Positions 53,409 to 61,985 of a stretch of 64,000 bases of DNA are shown piece by piece (the stretch's first letter is position 1; every line of letters starts with the position of its first letter). This stretch comes from Williamsia muralis NBRC 105860 (GTDB lineage Bacteria > Actinomycetota > Actinomycetes > Mycobacteriales > Mycobacteriaceae), in NCBI RefSeq assembly GCF_001598915.1, contig NZ_BDAP01000002.1, positions 806,001 to 870,000 of the forward strand, given 5' to 3'. The notes below the pieces were generated by a model. The model worked only from the letters and a program-made list of their open reading frames with translations, made no database searches and was not told the origin of the DNA. The translations under genes and the position numbers were made by a program.

Positions 53409-54708
53409 GGCAGCAAAACACATTCCGGTGGTCATCGTCGGCGGTGGGCAGGCCGGTCTCTCGGTCAGCTGGTATCTGGGGCGCCAAGACATCGAGCACC
53501 TCGTCGTCGAGGCCGAGACCCCCGTGCATGCGTGGTCCGACACCCGCTGGGACAACTTCACGCTTGTGACACCCAACTGGCACTGCCGACTTCCGGGTTA
53601 CCCATATGCGGGCTCGGATCCCGACGGCTTCATGAAGCGTGACGAGGTGGTCGAGTGGCTGAACGGCTGGCTCGATACCTTCACCCCTCCGCTGCGCACC
53701 AACACCCGGGTGACCCGGCTTCGTCAGGCCCACAGCGGCGGTTTTGAGCTGACCCTGTTGTCGGAGGCCGGGTCGGAGACGGTGACGTGTGACGAAGTAG
53801 TGGTCGCGACCGGCGGATACCCCGTCCCGATCGTGCCGCCGTACGCCCCCTCTCTGGACCCCGCTGTGGTGCAACTCCATTCGGAGCAATACCGCAATCC
53901 GGAGCAGCTTCCCGACGGCGCCGTACTGGTTGTCGGCACGGGCCAGTCCGGTGCGCAGATTGCGGAAGACCTGCACCTGGCCGGGCGTCAGGTGCATCTG
54001 GCGATGGGCAAGGCGCCCCGCGTTGCGCGCTTCTACCGCGGCCGGGACTGCATGACTTGGCTCGCTGACATGGGCGTCTACGACATCGGAGTGCAGGAGT
54101 ATCCCGGCGGCCAGGCCGCGCGCGAGAAGACCAATCACTACGTCACCGGCCGCGATGGTGGCCGCGACATCGACCTGCGCGAGTTCGCGTCGCAGGGGAT
54201 GAAGTTGTACGGGCTGCTGGAGAACGGCAAAGACACAAGGCTCGAGTTCGCGCCGACCCTTCGTGCATCGCTCGATTCGGCTGACACCGTGTACAACTCG
54301 ATCTGCCACGACATCGACCGGCACATCGAACGCGAGGGCATCGACGCCCCGCCGGCGACTCGCTACGAGCCGGTCTGGGAACCGGACTCCGAGCCCGCCT
54401 CGCTCGACCTGACCGAGGCGGGTGTCACCAGCATCATCTGGGCGATCGGCTACCGGCCCGACTACCGGTGGATCGAGGCCAGCGTGTTCGACGGTGCCGG
54501 CCGCCCGATGCAGACGCGAGGGATCACTGCCGTTCCGGGGCTCTTGTTCATCGGGTTGCCCTGGATGTACACGTGGGGGTCGGGTCGGTTCCATGGGATC
54601 GACCGAGATGCGGCGCATGTCGCGGCCGCGATCATCGACCGGACCCGTCCCGCCACGAACGGCAGCCGGCCGGTGACCGACGGGGCAACACTCGCCACCA
54701 CACCCTGA
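53401..54708 (+). CDS. MSMEG_0569-family flavin-dependent oxidoreductase
   Basis: 435 aa. FAD motif VVIVGGGQAGLSVSWYLG at the N-terminus and a second Rossmann motif VLVVGTGQSGAQIAEDLHLA, typical of Baeyer-Villiger/N-hydroxylating monooxygenase-like flavoproteins. SIIWAIGYRPDYRWIE and PWMYTWGSGRFHGI match the MSMEG_0569 family, the flavoprotein of Nit1C clusters. Translationally coupled to the C-N hydrolase by an 8-bp overlap. Confidence 0.87.
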   Translation: MPEAAKHIPVVIVGGGQAGLSVSWYLGRQDIEHLVVEAETPVHAWSDTRWDNFTLVTPNWHCRLPGYPYAGSDPDGFMKRDEVVEWLNGWLDTFTPPLRTNTRVTRLRQAHSGGFELTLLSEAGSETVTCDEVVVATGGYPVPIVPPYAPSLDPAVVQLHSEQYRNPEQLPDGAVLVVGTGQSGAQIAEDLHLAGRQVHLAMGKAPRVARFYRGRDCMTWLADMGVYDIGVQEYPGGQAAREKTNHYVTGRDGGRDIDLREFASQGMKLYGLLENGKDTRLEFAPTLRASLDSADTVYNSICHDIDRHIEREGIDAPPATRYEPVWEPDSEPASLDLTEAGVTSIIWAIGYRPDYRWIEASVFDGAGRPMQTRGITAVPGLLFIGLPWMYTWGSGRFHGIDRDAAHVAAAIIDRTRPATNGSRPVTDGATLATTP

Positions 54709-54749
54709 CGGTTGCTTTGGCCCACGCAGCGATGTGCGACCGTTGACGG

Positions 54750-55667
54750 ATGAAGGTTCGCATCGGAGTCGGAGTTGTCTCGTCCACGGACCGGTCGCTC
54801 GCGGCAGGTCCCGCCCTGGCGGAGCTCGTCGACGAGTCCGAACGACGTGGCATCGACTCGCTGTGGCTGTCGGATCAGGCTTCATCTGCACACCACGTCG
54901 ATCCGCTGATCGGGCTGGCCTACGCCGCGGGCCGAACCGAGAAGTTGAAACTCGGCACCGGGGTGCTGGTCCTGCCCGGCCGTAACCCTGCGCTGGTCGC
55001 CGCGCAGTTGGCCGGCCTCGCAGCGACCGCTCCGGGCCGGATTCTCCCGGCGTTCGGCGTTCAACCGGCGACGGTGTCCGACCGGACGATGTACCCCGTA
55101 CCTCCCGGTCAGCGCGGCGCAGTCTTCGAGGAGGCACTCTCCGTGGTGAGGGCGTTGCTCACCGAACCGTCAGTAACCTTCGAGGGCAGCTTCTTTCACC
55201 TCGACGAGGCAACTGTGGGCCCGCGCCCAGCAAAACCACTCGACTTGTGGCTCGGCGGGCGCCTCCCGGTCAGCATGAGTCGGATCGGGCGACTGGCCGA
55301 CGGGTGGCTGGGCAGCTTCGTCACTCCCGGTGAGGCCGCCGACTGTCGACGGCAGATCGAAGCCGCTGCCTCAGAGGCCGGCCGGGAGGTGGAGCCCGAT
55401 CACTACGGCACGAATCTCATTGTCGCACCGCACGGTTCCGACGACACCGCCGTCGACACCGTGATCGCCGCTGTTGCACGTCGGCGAAAGGATCTCGCCG
55501 ATCCGCAGCGGCTGGTGTGCCGGGGCTGGGACGAGGCCCGTTCTGAACTCGGCCGTTTCGTCGACGCCGGTATCACCAAGTTCGTGGTGCGCCCGGTGGT
55601 GCCCGTCGAGTCGATCGCCGAGTTCCTCGACCAGATGGCCGACGAACTGTTGCCCTTGCAAACCTGA
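54750..55667 (+). CDS. LLM-class (F420/FMN) oxidoreductase
   Basis: 305 aa luciferase-like TIM barrel. LWLSDQASSAHHVDPLIGLA, LGTGVLVLPGRNPALVAAQL and LWLGGRLPVSMSRIGRLADG are typical of F420-dependent LLM proteins of mycolate bacteria. It follows the flavoprotein gene by 41 bp, so it may be a fourth member of that operon. Substrate unknown. Confidence 0.83.
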   Translation: MKVRIGVGVVSSTDRSLAAGPALAELVDESERRGIDSLWLSDQASSAHHVDPLIGLAYAAGRTEKLKLGTGVLVLPGRNPALVAAQLAGLAATAPGRILPAFGVQPATVSDRTMYPVPPGQRGAVFEEALSVVRALLTEPSVTFEGSFFHLDEATVGPRPAKPLDLWLGGRLPVSMSRIGRLADGWLGSFVTPGEAADCRRQIEAAASEAGREVEPDHYGTNLIVAPHGSDDTAVDTVIAAVARRRKDLADPQRLVCRGWDEARSELGRFVDAGITKFVVRPVVPVESIAEFLDQMADELLPLQT

Positions 55668-55744
55668 GCACCCAACTCGCCTTCACACTATGGAGTTGTC
55701 AAAGAGCAGATCCAGGTCACTTGGTGACGGTGTAGGCGAGCGTT

Positions 55745-57065
55745 CTAGGCTGCTGCCGGTGTGTTGGTGGTCCGGTGATGCGCAGGTATCGGCTTTTGCT
55801 CGCGGTCAACGCTTTTGGGCGGCGTGAACCACGGATGCCCATCGTTGCCTATGGCGACGGACCATCCGTGGTGGTGGATCATCCGGTGATGGTGCCGGCA
55901 CAATAGGACGGTATTGCTGAGGCTGGTGCTCCCGCCGGCTGACCAGTGCTCGATGTGGTGGGCATCGGTCCATCCGGCGGGCCGCCCGCAGCCGGGGAAC
56001 GCGCACCCACAGTCGCGTGCCAGCAACGCTTTACGGATTGCCGGGGTGACCGTGCGATGCTCGCGGCCGACATCAAGCGGTACCCGCTCACCGTTCAAGA
56101 TCATCGACGTCAACGTTGCATCGCAGGCCAGCATCTGCGCCGCTCGGCCACTGACCGGGCCCATCCACTGCAACCGGAACGCGGACCGATACCCCTTGTC
56201 GTCGAGGAACCGGGTGTACTCGTCGGTCGGCGCGGCCGGATCAGGTGGCGCCACGCCTTCCCCGGCCAACTCGCGGGCATCGACGGTCATCGTCAGATGC
56301 GGGCGCAACACCACCGACCGTGGGCCGATCTTCGGCCTGCAGGTAAGCATCGATCAACCGCTCGAGCCCCTCGGCCATCCGTTGCGCCGTCGATCGCTGG
56401 TCAGGTGTGCCATCCTCGCCGGGAATCGGCCGAGTCAGGGGGTCCAGGCCCGTCAACAGCTTCTCGCCGAGAATCGCATCGACATCGAACCTCCCGCGCA
56501 GGCGCCCGTCGGGACTCTGGCCTAGCGACAGCGTGTTCAGCTCGGTGTTCTCAGCCACCGGCACGCCACCGGAATCAACAGCCAGGGCGAATGCGTCTCC
56601 TCGGGCTCGTTCCCCGATCTCGGTAGGCGTGGCACCCGACCAAGCCTGCCCCAGCAGACGATTCACGCATGCTTCACGCGCCGGGCCGGGCAACTGCGCG
56701 ACAGCACGTTCCACATGTGCGATACCCCGCACGATCGCATCGACCTGCTCGCCTGAGAAATCACCGTCCGCAGCGTGATCGGCCACCCGGGGCAGCGACA
56801 CCAACGCCCGGCCGACCCGCACCATCCGGTGCGCGCACCCCGGCGCCAGCCCACCGGCCATCAGCAACGACGCGGTAGACGACTCACCAGATCTCTTGGC
56901 CACGCCCCGCCTGTCCAGTGCGCCCACCCACGCCGACAAGACGTGATCGACGAGATGGCGAATCTTGATCAACGCCACCACCTGTCCGGCCAATTCATCA
57001 TCGGCCTCAGGTGGTGACCCCTGCGCGACCACAGCCATCGCTGTGCGGATTCCCCCGATATCCAT
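55745..57065 (-). pseudogene. Frameshifted DUF222/HNH endonuclease (13E12-type)
   Basis: The N-terminal half (ATG 57065, VVALIKIRHLVDHVLSAWVG ... LNTLSLGQSPDGRLRGRFDV) is a DUF222 domain. The C-terminal half lies in another frame (RPKIGPRSVVLRPHLTMTVD ... HHIEHWSAGG, LCRHHHRMIHHHGW) and carries an intact HNH nuclease. The two frames overlap at 56241-56350, and protein similarity switches near 56340 (AYLQAEDRP to RPKIG). A single indel would join them into a normal-length protein of about 430 aa. This is either a pseudogene or a sequencing error; programmed shifting is possible but not supported. The family is multicopy in mycobacteria, in part DNA-damage inducible. Confidence 0.82.
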
Positions 57066-57093
57066 GACGCAACGATAGAACAAAACGTGGCGT

Positions 57094-57109
57094 TCGCACA
57101 AGTGTTCGA
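57094..57109 (-). promoter_or_regulatory. SOS (LexA) box upstream of the DUF222/HNH gene
   Basis: On the minus strand the sequence reads TCGAACACTTGTGCGA, matching the mycobacterial LexA box TCGAAC-N4-GTTCGA at 11 of 12 defined positions. It lies 29 bp before the ATG at 57065, the correct place to repress that promoter. Several 13E12-family genes of M. tuberculosis are known LexA-box genes. Confidence 0.75.
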
Positions 57110-57502
57110 AGGAATTGATTCTGTTGCAGCCGAACGTCTTTGAAGGGGTGGACTTCACCGAACCGTTCAGTCTAACGACCGGGTCTGACATGTTGCCGGT
57201 GTAAGCGGTGCGTGACGGTGCGGCTCTAAGGCATCAACGGGGCCCCGCCACGTGTGGTCGGATAGCCGTCGCGAGCGACCTCCTGCGCTCATCGGTCGGG
57301 CGGATCGATTGCCCGGTGACCCTCCCGAGTCGTGCCCATGCCGCCCCGCGCTGGCCAACCGCTCGGCCGGAAGAGGCTGGCAGAAGCAAACATTCGAACC
57401 AGGCAGTCAACCTTCGGCCTGCTGCCCGTTTGTTGAAGAACCCGGTTTGTCGGTGCTGTGTTGCATCATGTCGACACGCGAGTGCAGAAGGAAGGTGAGG
57501 TC
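57110..57502. other. 393-bp intergenic region
   Basis: Between the SOS box and the NmrA-like start. No credible gene, hairpin or repeat was found. It should hold the promoter of the NmrA-like gene. Confidence 0.4.
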
Positions 57503-58387
57503 ATGACGATTGTGGTGACAACCCCAACCGGTCGGGTCGGGTCGCGAGTGACGCAGCTGCTCATCCAGGCTGGGGTACGTCCGAGATTGCTGGTGCGAGA
57601 TGCAGCGAAAGTTTCAGCCGCAGTGCGTACAAAGGCAGACATCGCCGAGGTGGATCTCGGCAACGCCCCCGCGGTCGCGCGGGCCTGCTCGGGGGCGCGG
57701 GCTCTCTACTGGGTCGATCCGCCGACTCCCGACGATGACCCGGTTGCGGGATATGACCGCATGGGTGCCAGCGCCGCCCGCGCCATCGTGGAATGCGGCA
57801 TCGAGCGCGTGGTGTTCCAGAGCAGCGTGGGCGCAGAGGCAAGGCATGGTTTCGGTGAGATCGACGGGTTGGGGAAGACCGAGGACCGCCTCGACAGCAC
57901 CGGCGCTGCTGTCACTCACTTGCGATGTGGGTATTTGTTCACGAACTTGTTGATGGACTTGGAGAGCCTACGGAATGGGGTTCTCGCCACCACGCTGCCT
58001 CTCGACCAACGGGTTTCGTTTGTCGACCCCCGGGACGTCGGGGATGTTGCTGTCGCCCGACTCTTGTCGGACGATTGGGCGGGACGCCACACGCAAGGCG
58101 TCCTGGGTCCGGCCGACTTGTCGTTCAGCGAGGTTGCAGACATTCTCTCCACCGCGTCGGGCCGCGAGATCGTTGCCCAGCAGGTATCGGATGATGTTGT
58201 GGCACAGCAACTCGCAGGTTTCGGGATGACGGCCGCCCAGGTGGACGGGGTTGTAGGCATGTTGCGCGGCTTCCGTGGCAACTTCTCGCCCGAGAACTCT
58301 CGCGACGTCATCAGCACCACCCCGACCACGCTGGAGTCGTGGGCATATTCGGTACTGCGGCCGGCCTTGATCGCGATGGACGAGTGA
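57503..58387 (+). CDS. NmrA-like NAD(P)H-binding protein
   Basis: 294 aa. MTIVVTTPTGRVGSRVTQLL gives the Rossmann glycine motif of the NmrA/HSCARG group; VVFQSSVGAEARHGFGEIDG and VSFVDPRDVGDVAVARLL follow. Such proteins act as redox sensors or isoflavone-reductase-like enzymes; the catalytic Tyr/Lys is unclear. ATG 57503 has GAAGGTGAGG upstream. Confidence 0.83.
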   Translation: MTIVVTTPTGRVGSRVTQLLIQAGVRPRLLVRDAAKVSAAVRTKADIAEVDLGNAPAVARACSGARALYWVDPPTPDDDPVAGYDRMGASAARAIVECGIERVVFQSSVGAEARHGFGEIDGLGKTEDRLDSTGAAVTHLRCGYLFTNLLMDLESLRNGVLATTLPLDQRVSFVDPRDVGDVAVARLLSDDWAGRHTQGVLGPADLSFSEVADILSTASGREIVAQQVSDDVVAQQLAGFGMTAAQVDGVVGMLRGFRGNFSPENSRDVISTTPTTLESWAYSVLRPALIAMDE

Positions 58388-58391
58388 TGGG

Positions 58392-58811
58392 TCAGTCCGC
58401 GTCTGCCAAGGCGAACTTGTCCACGAAATCGTCAGCGGGCGGAATGGGGGTGATGACATCGATCAATACGCCGTCCGGCCCGTCGACAATGAAGTGACGT
58501 TGTCCGAAGTCCTCTGAGCGGATGGGCAGCAACGCGGTCAGCGGGCCCTCGGTGACCAGGCGCCGGTACTCCGCGTCCACATCGTCCACCTCCAGGTTGA
58601 TCAGGAGTCCGGCTGCAGACCGGTTGCGGTGTTCCGTGGGGATGGTCTCGTGGCCGGCGTCGAGAACGGCCAACTCGAACGAGTCGCGAACGAGGCTTAC
58701 GTACCAGTCGGCTTCGAACGTCGTCTCGAAGCCGAGGTGGGTGCGGAAGAAGGCTGCGGTGGTGGCCACGTCATCGGTCATGAGTACGGGATACAAGCTG
58801 GTGATCGCCAT
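58392..58811 (-). CDS. VOC-family protein
   Basis: 139 aa. [40 protein letters not shown] and [15 protein letters not shown] fit the vicinal oxygen chelate fold, glyoxalase/bleomycin-resistance branch. Some metal-ligand positions are not conserved clearly, so it may bind a ligand without catalysis. Divergent from the adjacent TetR gene, with which it shares a 104-bp control region and a palindromic site. Confidence 0.85.
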   Translation of the reverse strand: MAITSLYPVLMTDDVATTAAFFRTHLGFETTFEADWYVSLVRDSFELAVLDAGHETIPTEHRNRSAAGLLINLEVDDVDAEYRRLVTEGPLTALLPIRSEDFGQRHFIVDGPDGVLIDVITPIPPADDFVDKFALADAD

Positions 58812-58835
58812 GCTGATCGCTCCTATAGATACGTT

Positions 58836-58867
58836 GTGTATGTAAACGGACTCCTTTATACATACAC
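58836..58867. promoter_or_regulatory. Palindromic operator between VOC and TetR genes
   Basis: GTGTATGTA (58836-58844) and TACATACAC (58859-58867) form a perfect 9-bp inverted repeat with a 14-bp spacer. A TATAGT -10-like box for the TetR gene follows at 58876-58881. It is the likely binding site of the TetR protein, controlling both genes. Confidence 0.7.
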
Positions 58868-58915
58868 GGAGAATGTATAGTCGGCAACAAATCCCGAACG
58901 AAAGGTGCGACAACG

Positions 58916-59515
58916 ATGCCGCGCGCGACCAAAGAGCAGAGTGAGAAGACCGCGGCACGGATCTTGGCAACGGCGCGAACAGCTTTCGCCGTTCAGGGGT
59001 ATGCCGCGGTCGGGCTCGAGGACATTGCCGCGACGGCCGGTGTCACCAGAGGGGCTGTCTATCACCACTTCCAGAGCAAGACGGGGCTCTTCCGGGCAGT
59101 CCATACCGAGACACAGCGACGTGTCGGGATCGCCGTCGACCACGCGACCGCGGGAATCGATGACTCGTGGCGGGCGCTTGAAGTCGGATGCCGTGCATTC
59201 CTGGAAGCGAGTGTCCGCGACGACGCGAGACAGATCATGCTGATCGACGCCCCCGCCGTCCTGGGCTGGGACACCTGGCGTGCGGAAGACGCGAACAACT
59301 CGGGCCGTATGTTGCTCGACGTGCTGGCCGAACTCAAGTCGGCCGAGCTGCTGGACGTGATGTCGGTAGGAGCGTGCCACGCACTGTTGACCGGCGCCAT
59401 GAATGAAGCGGCACTGTGGATTGCGTCCACGACCGATCGGGACGCTGCGCTGGCAGATGCATGCAACACGCTCGTGCGCATGCTAGATGCGCTGAGGACC
59501 CGGCCGACACCATGA
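58916..59515 (+). CDS. TetR/AcrR-family regulator
   Basis: 199 aa. N-terminal helix-turn-helix ([38 protein letters not shown]) and a C-terminal all-helical ligand domain ([20 protein letters not shown] is a common motif of one TetR_C group). Probably represses the divergent VOC gene and itself through the palindrome at 58836-58867. Confidence 0.9.
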   Translation: MPRATKEQSEKTAARILATARTAFAVQGYAAVGLEDIAATAGVTRGAVYHHFQSKTGLFRAVHTETQRRVGIAVDHATAGIDDSWRALEVGCRAFLEASVRDDARQIMLIDAPAVLGWDTWRAEDANNSGRMLLDVLAELKSAELLDVMSVGACHALLTGAMNEAALWIASTTDRDAALADACNTLVRMLDALRTRPTP

Positions 59516-59582
59516 TCGGACGACGAAGGTGCCGACGTATCGACTTCGGCCCCGATCCCCGGCCGGCCTTAGGATGGGCGAC

Positions 59583-60698
59583 ATGGTGATGGCTGACCGG
59601 CCCGAGGTCCAGACGGCGTCCATGCCGGTTACTGCTCTGACTGTCGTCGGGCTGGCGGAGAGCTTGCTGAACGGCCTTGCCAGAGTGCCCTTTCGACGCC
59701 CATGGCAGGGTCCCGGCGGCTTGCTGGACAACCTGGGGCAGTCGGTCACCCGGCAGGTCATCCGATCCTTCATGGGTTACTCGATGGGGCTGCCCATCGA
59801 GGAGTTCAGGTCGATGGAGAAGATCCTCGACGACATCTGCCGCGTCGTCATGCCTCCGTTCATCGAACTCACCGACAGCGTCGAGATCACACATGACACG
59901 ATTGGCGGGGTCGACGGCATCTGGTGTCGTGCCAAGGCCAGTTCGGATGCCTATGTGGACAATTGCGACGACAAGCAGACGATCGGCGCCACGATCCTCT
60001 ACCTGCACGGCGGTGGATACATCGGCACGTCCCCAATCATGTACGCAGCATTCGCCGCATCGCTGGTGAAGAACACTGGTTATGAGGTGTTCATCGCCGA
60101 CTATCGGATGGCACCAGAGTTCCCGTTCCCCGCCGGTGTGCACGACGCGGCAGACGTCTTCCAAGGTCTCCTCGACCGCGGGGTCGACCCGGAGCACCTC
60201 GTGGTCGCCGGTGACTCCGGTGGCGGCGGCCTCGCGACATCCCTGATCTCGTATCTACATTCCCGATCACTGCCCGTTCCGGCCGCGTTGGCCCTGTTCT
60301 CCCCGGAGATCGATCTCGAGCTCGATCATCCGTCGATCACCGACAACGCCCAGTACGACATCCTGCCTTGGAACATTCCGGTGACCCCGTACCTGCAAGG
60401 CGTCCCGCCGAACGACGAGCGTGTGTCAGCGGTGTACGCCATGGCAGATCCGGAGTGGTTTCCGCCGACCTTTGTGTGCTGGGGCGGCGACGAGATGTTT
60501 CGCGACGGGATCAGGAAGTTCGCCGAAGGCTTGGACAAAGCCGGGGTCAAGGTGCACGCGATGGAAGAGCGCGGCATGTTCCATGTGTTCCCGATCCTCA
60601 TGCCGTGGGCCGAGGCATCCAAACGCGTGTTCATCGCACTCCACGACCTGGCCGGACGGCACGTCACCCCCGACCACGACGCCGAACAGACCCACTGA
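59583..60698 (+). CDS. Alpha/beta hydrolase of the hormone-sensitive-lipase type
   Basis: About 371 aa from ATG 59583 (alternatives at 59574 and 59529). Oxyanion motif LHGGGY, nucleophile elbow GDSGGGGLA, then WGGDEMFRDG (Asp) and GMFHVFPIL (His) give the complete HSL-family triad. It probably hydrolyses short or medium acyl esters. An N-terminal extension of about 130 residues precedes the catalytic core. The last six codons and the stop lie in the first unit of a 19-bp tandem repeat, so the C-terminal DAEQTH is repeat-encoded. Confidence 0.88.
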   Translation: MVMADRPEVQTASMPVTALTVVGLAESLLNGLARVPFRRPWQGPGGLLDNLGQSVTRQVIRSFMGYSMGLPIEEFRSMEKILDDICRVVMPPFIELTDSVEITHDTIGGVDGIWCRAKASSDAYVDNCDDKQTIGATILYLHGGGYIGTSPIMYAAFAASLVKNTGYEVFIADYRMAPEFPFPAGVHDAADVFQGLLDRGVDPEHLVVAGDSGGGGLATSLISYLHSRSLPVPAALALFSPEIDLELDHPSITDNAQYDILPWNIPVTPYLQGVPPNDERVSAVYAMADPEWFPPTFVCWGGDEMFRDGIRKFAEGLDKAGVKVHAMEERGMFHVFPILMPWAEASKRVFIALHDLAGRHVTPDHDAEQTH

Positions 60699-60794
60699 CG
60701 CCGAACAGACCCACTGACGCCGAACAGACCCACTGACGCCGAACAGACCCACTGACGCCGAACAGACCCACTGACGCCGAACAGACCCACTGAG
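60681..60794. repeat. Six-copy 19-bp tandem repeat over a stop codon
   Basis: GCCGAACAGACCCACTGAC is repeated six times without spacers from 60681; the last unit ends in GAG. Unit 1 encodes the C-terminus and TGA stop of the hydrolase. Unit identity is essentially perfect, a sign of recent expansion. Confidence 0.95.
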
Positions 60795-60806
60795 GCGGCC
60801 AGGTGG

Positions 60807-61214
60807 TCAGTCCGGCGCGACCACACCGTCGACGTACACCCAGCGACCTTCGTGCCTCTCGAACCGGCTCCGTTCATGCAACGTGCCCGCGCCTGAACCT
60901 TTGACCCGGTAGAACGCGGTGAACTCCACCTCGCCGACGGAATCGAAGAGCGACCCGTGCAACGTGGACTCGATGTCGAGTCGGTACCACCGCATCGTGG
61001 CGTCGAGGTCCAGCACGTCGGGCCGGGTCCGGGGATGCCAGCTGTACAACAGGTAGTCCGCATCACCCACGGCGAACGCACTGAACCGAGAACGCATCAG
61101 CGCCTCGGCAGTCGGCGCCTTACGGACCTGGGACACCAGAGGTCCGCAGCAGTCGTCCCAGATCAGCCCACTGGTACACGGACAACGCCGGGGGCCGGAT
61201 GGAGGACGGGTCAC
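60807..61214 (-). CDS. YchJ-family (UPF0225) SEC-C metal-binding protein
   Basis: 135 aa. CPCTSGLIWDDCCGPL is an N-terminal SEC-C-like zinc motif; PTAEALMRSRFSAFAVGDAD and YLLYSWHPRTRPDVLDLD are the YchJ signature, and the NTF2-like C-terminus (EVEFTAFYRVKG, HERSRFERHEGRWVYVDG) is complete. Function unknown. Confidence 0.9.
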   Translation of the reverse strand: MTRPPSGPRRCPCTSGLIWDDCCGPLVSQVRKAPTAEALMRSRFSAFAVGDADYLLYSWHPRTRPDVLDLDATMRWYRLDIESTLHGSLFDSVGEVEFTAFYRVKGSGAGTLHERSRFERHEGRWVYVDGVVAPD

Positions 61215-61311
61215 CGGGTCAGATTAGGTGACCGATGCGGCTTTCCGGTTCGCGGCTTCGCTGAGGTATCGCCGGGTGTGCATGGAAAAGCCCTGCAAAC
61301 GACCGCGTCGA

Positions 61312-61774
61312 TCAAAGCCGCCGCACCATCACATCGTTGTCACGGGTGAACCCATGCCGTGAATACAGCGGCATTGACAGCTCGCTGGGGGAGAGAATCA
61401 CTTTGCGGTATCCGCGAACCTCTGCATTGTGGAGAAGGCAGTCGACCAGTCGCGCGCCGATTCCGACGCCTCGGTACTCGGGCCGTACATAAAGGTGGCC
61501 GAGATAACCCCAGCTGCCGGCTGCGCTGGTCCTGGGGCTCGGCATGCGCGTGTATTCGGTCAGGCACACCATTCCGACGGCCTGGTCCGGTGTGTGCGCA
61601 ACCCAGACCCGTGCGTTGGGGGTCGTCGGTCCATGACCTGACGGCCGCGGTGAAACTGGGTTCACCACGCCATGGGCCGATGGCATCGTCAGATTCCTGT
61701 GCCCACGACCATCTGAGCTCGGCTACAGCGGACGCCGCAGGGCTGTCAGTTATCAGAATCGACAAGGTTTTCAA
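61312..61774 (-). pseudogene. Frameshifted GNAT N-acetyltransferase
   Basis: The N-terminal part (from TTG 61774: KTLSILITDSPAASAVAEL ... FTAAVRSWTDDP) and the C-terminal part (ARVWVAHTPDQAVGMVCLTE ... YVRPEYRGVGIGARLVDCLL, YSRHGFTRDNDVMV) lie in two frames. They join cleanly as DDP-NARVWVA if one base is removed from the run of five G at 61618-61622. The acetyl-CoA loop RGVGIGARL is intact. So a +1 error in a homopolymer has broken, or seems to break, a normal 150-residue acetyltransferase. Pseudogene, phase-variable gene or sequencing error. Confidence 0.85.
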
Positions 61775-61790
61775 CCCCTAAAAGACAACC

Positions 61791-61818
61791 ATGCCCCGCT
61801 CTGTACAGAGCGGGGCAT
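61791..61818 (-). terminator. Strong hairpin terminator on the minus strand
   Basis: A perfect 12-bp stem (ATGCCCCGCTCT, loop GTAC, complement to 61818) is followed on the minus strand by GGTTGTCTTTTAGG. It lies 80 bp after the stop of the 28-codon gene and 17 bp before the GNAT start, so it ends the transcript of the small gene. Confidence 0.75.
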
Positions 61819-61898
61819 GATGCAAAACCGTTCGATCCGGCCGTAACGGGTTGAACCCGCGGACGCGAATCGGGGCAAGCGTCGGTTCGAGAACCGAA

Positions 61899-61985
61899 TC
61901 AGCCTGCGAGGCCGCCGAGGAACTCAGCGTTGTCGATGAGGAACTGGAAGACGTCAAGCAATGCAAGTTCGAAAGTCGAGGTCAT
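61899..61985 (-). CDS. 28-residue amphipathic peptide, unknown
   Basis: An ATG at 61985 with an AAAGGA ribosome site 6 bp upstream opens a 28-codon frame ending in TGA at 61899. The peptide begins MTSTFELALLDVFQFL and ends GGLAG. Hydrophobic residues recur every three to four positions, and the only charged residues are four acids (Glu6, Asp11, Asp18, Glu21), consistent with an acidic amphipathic helix. No Lys, Arg or Cys. No family recognised; short acidic helical peptides of corynebacterial cell-wall porins (PorA/PorH) are a loose analogy. The good ribosome site and own terminator support a real gene. Confidence 0.6.
   Translation of the reverse strand: MTSTFELALLDVFQFLIDNAEFLGGLAG

Noticed and set aside
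53278-55137. 619-codon minus-strand frame over the flavoprotein gene.
   Set aside because: Antisense to a gene with FAD and NADP motifs; no start signal.
61831-61900. Possible tRNA remnant (GGTTCGAGAACC-like sequence).
   Set aside because: No cloverleaf or acceptor pairing could be built around it.
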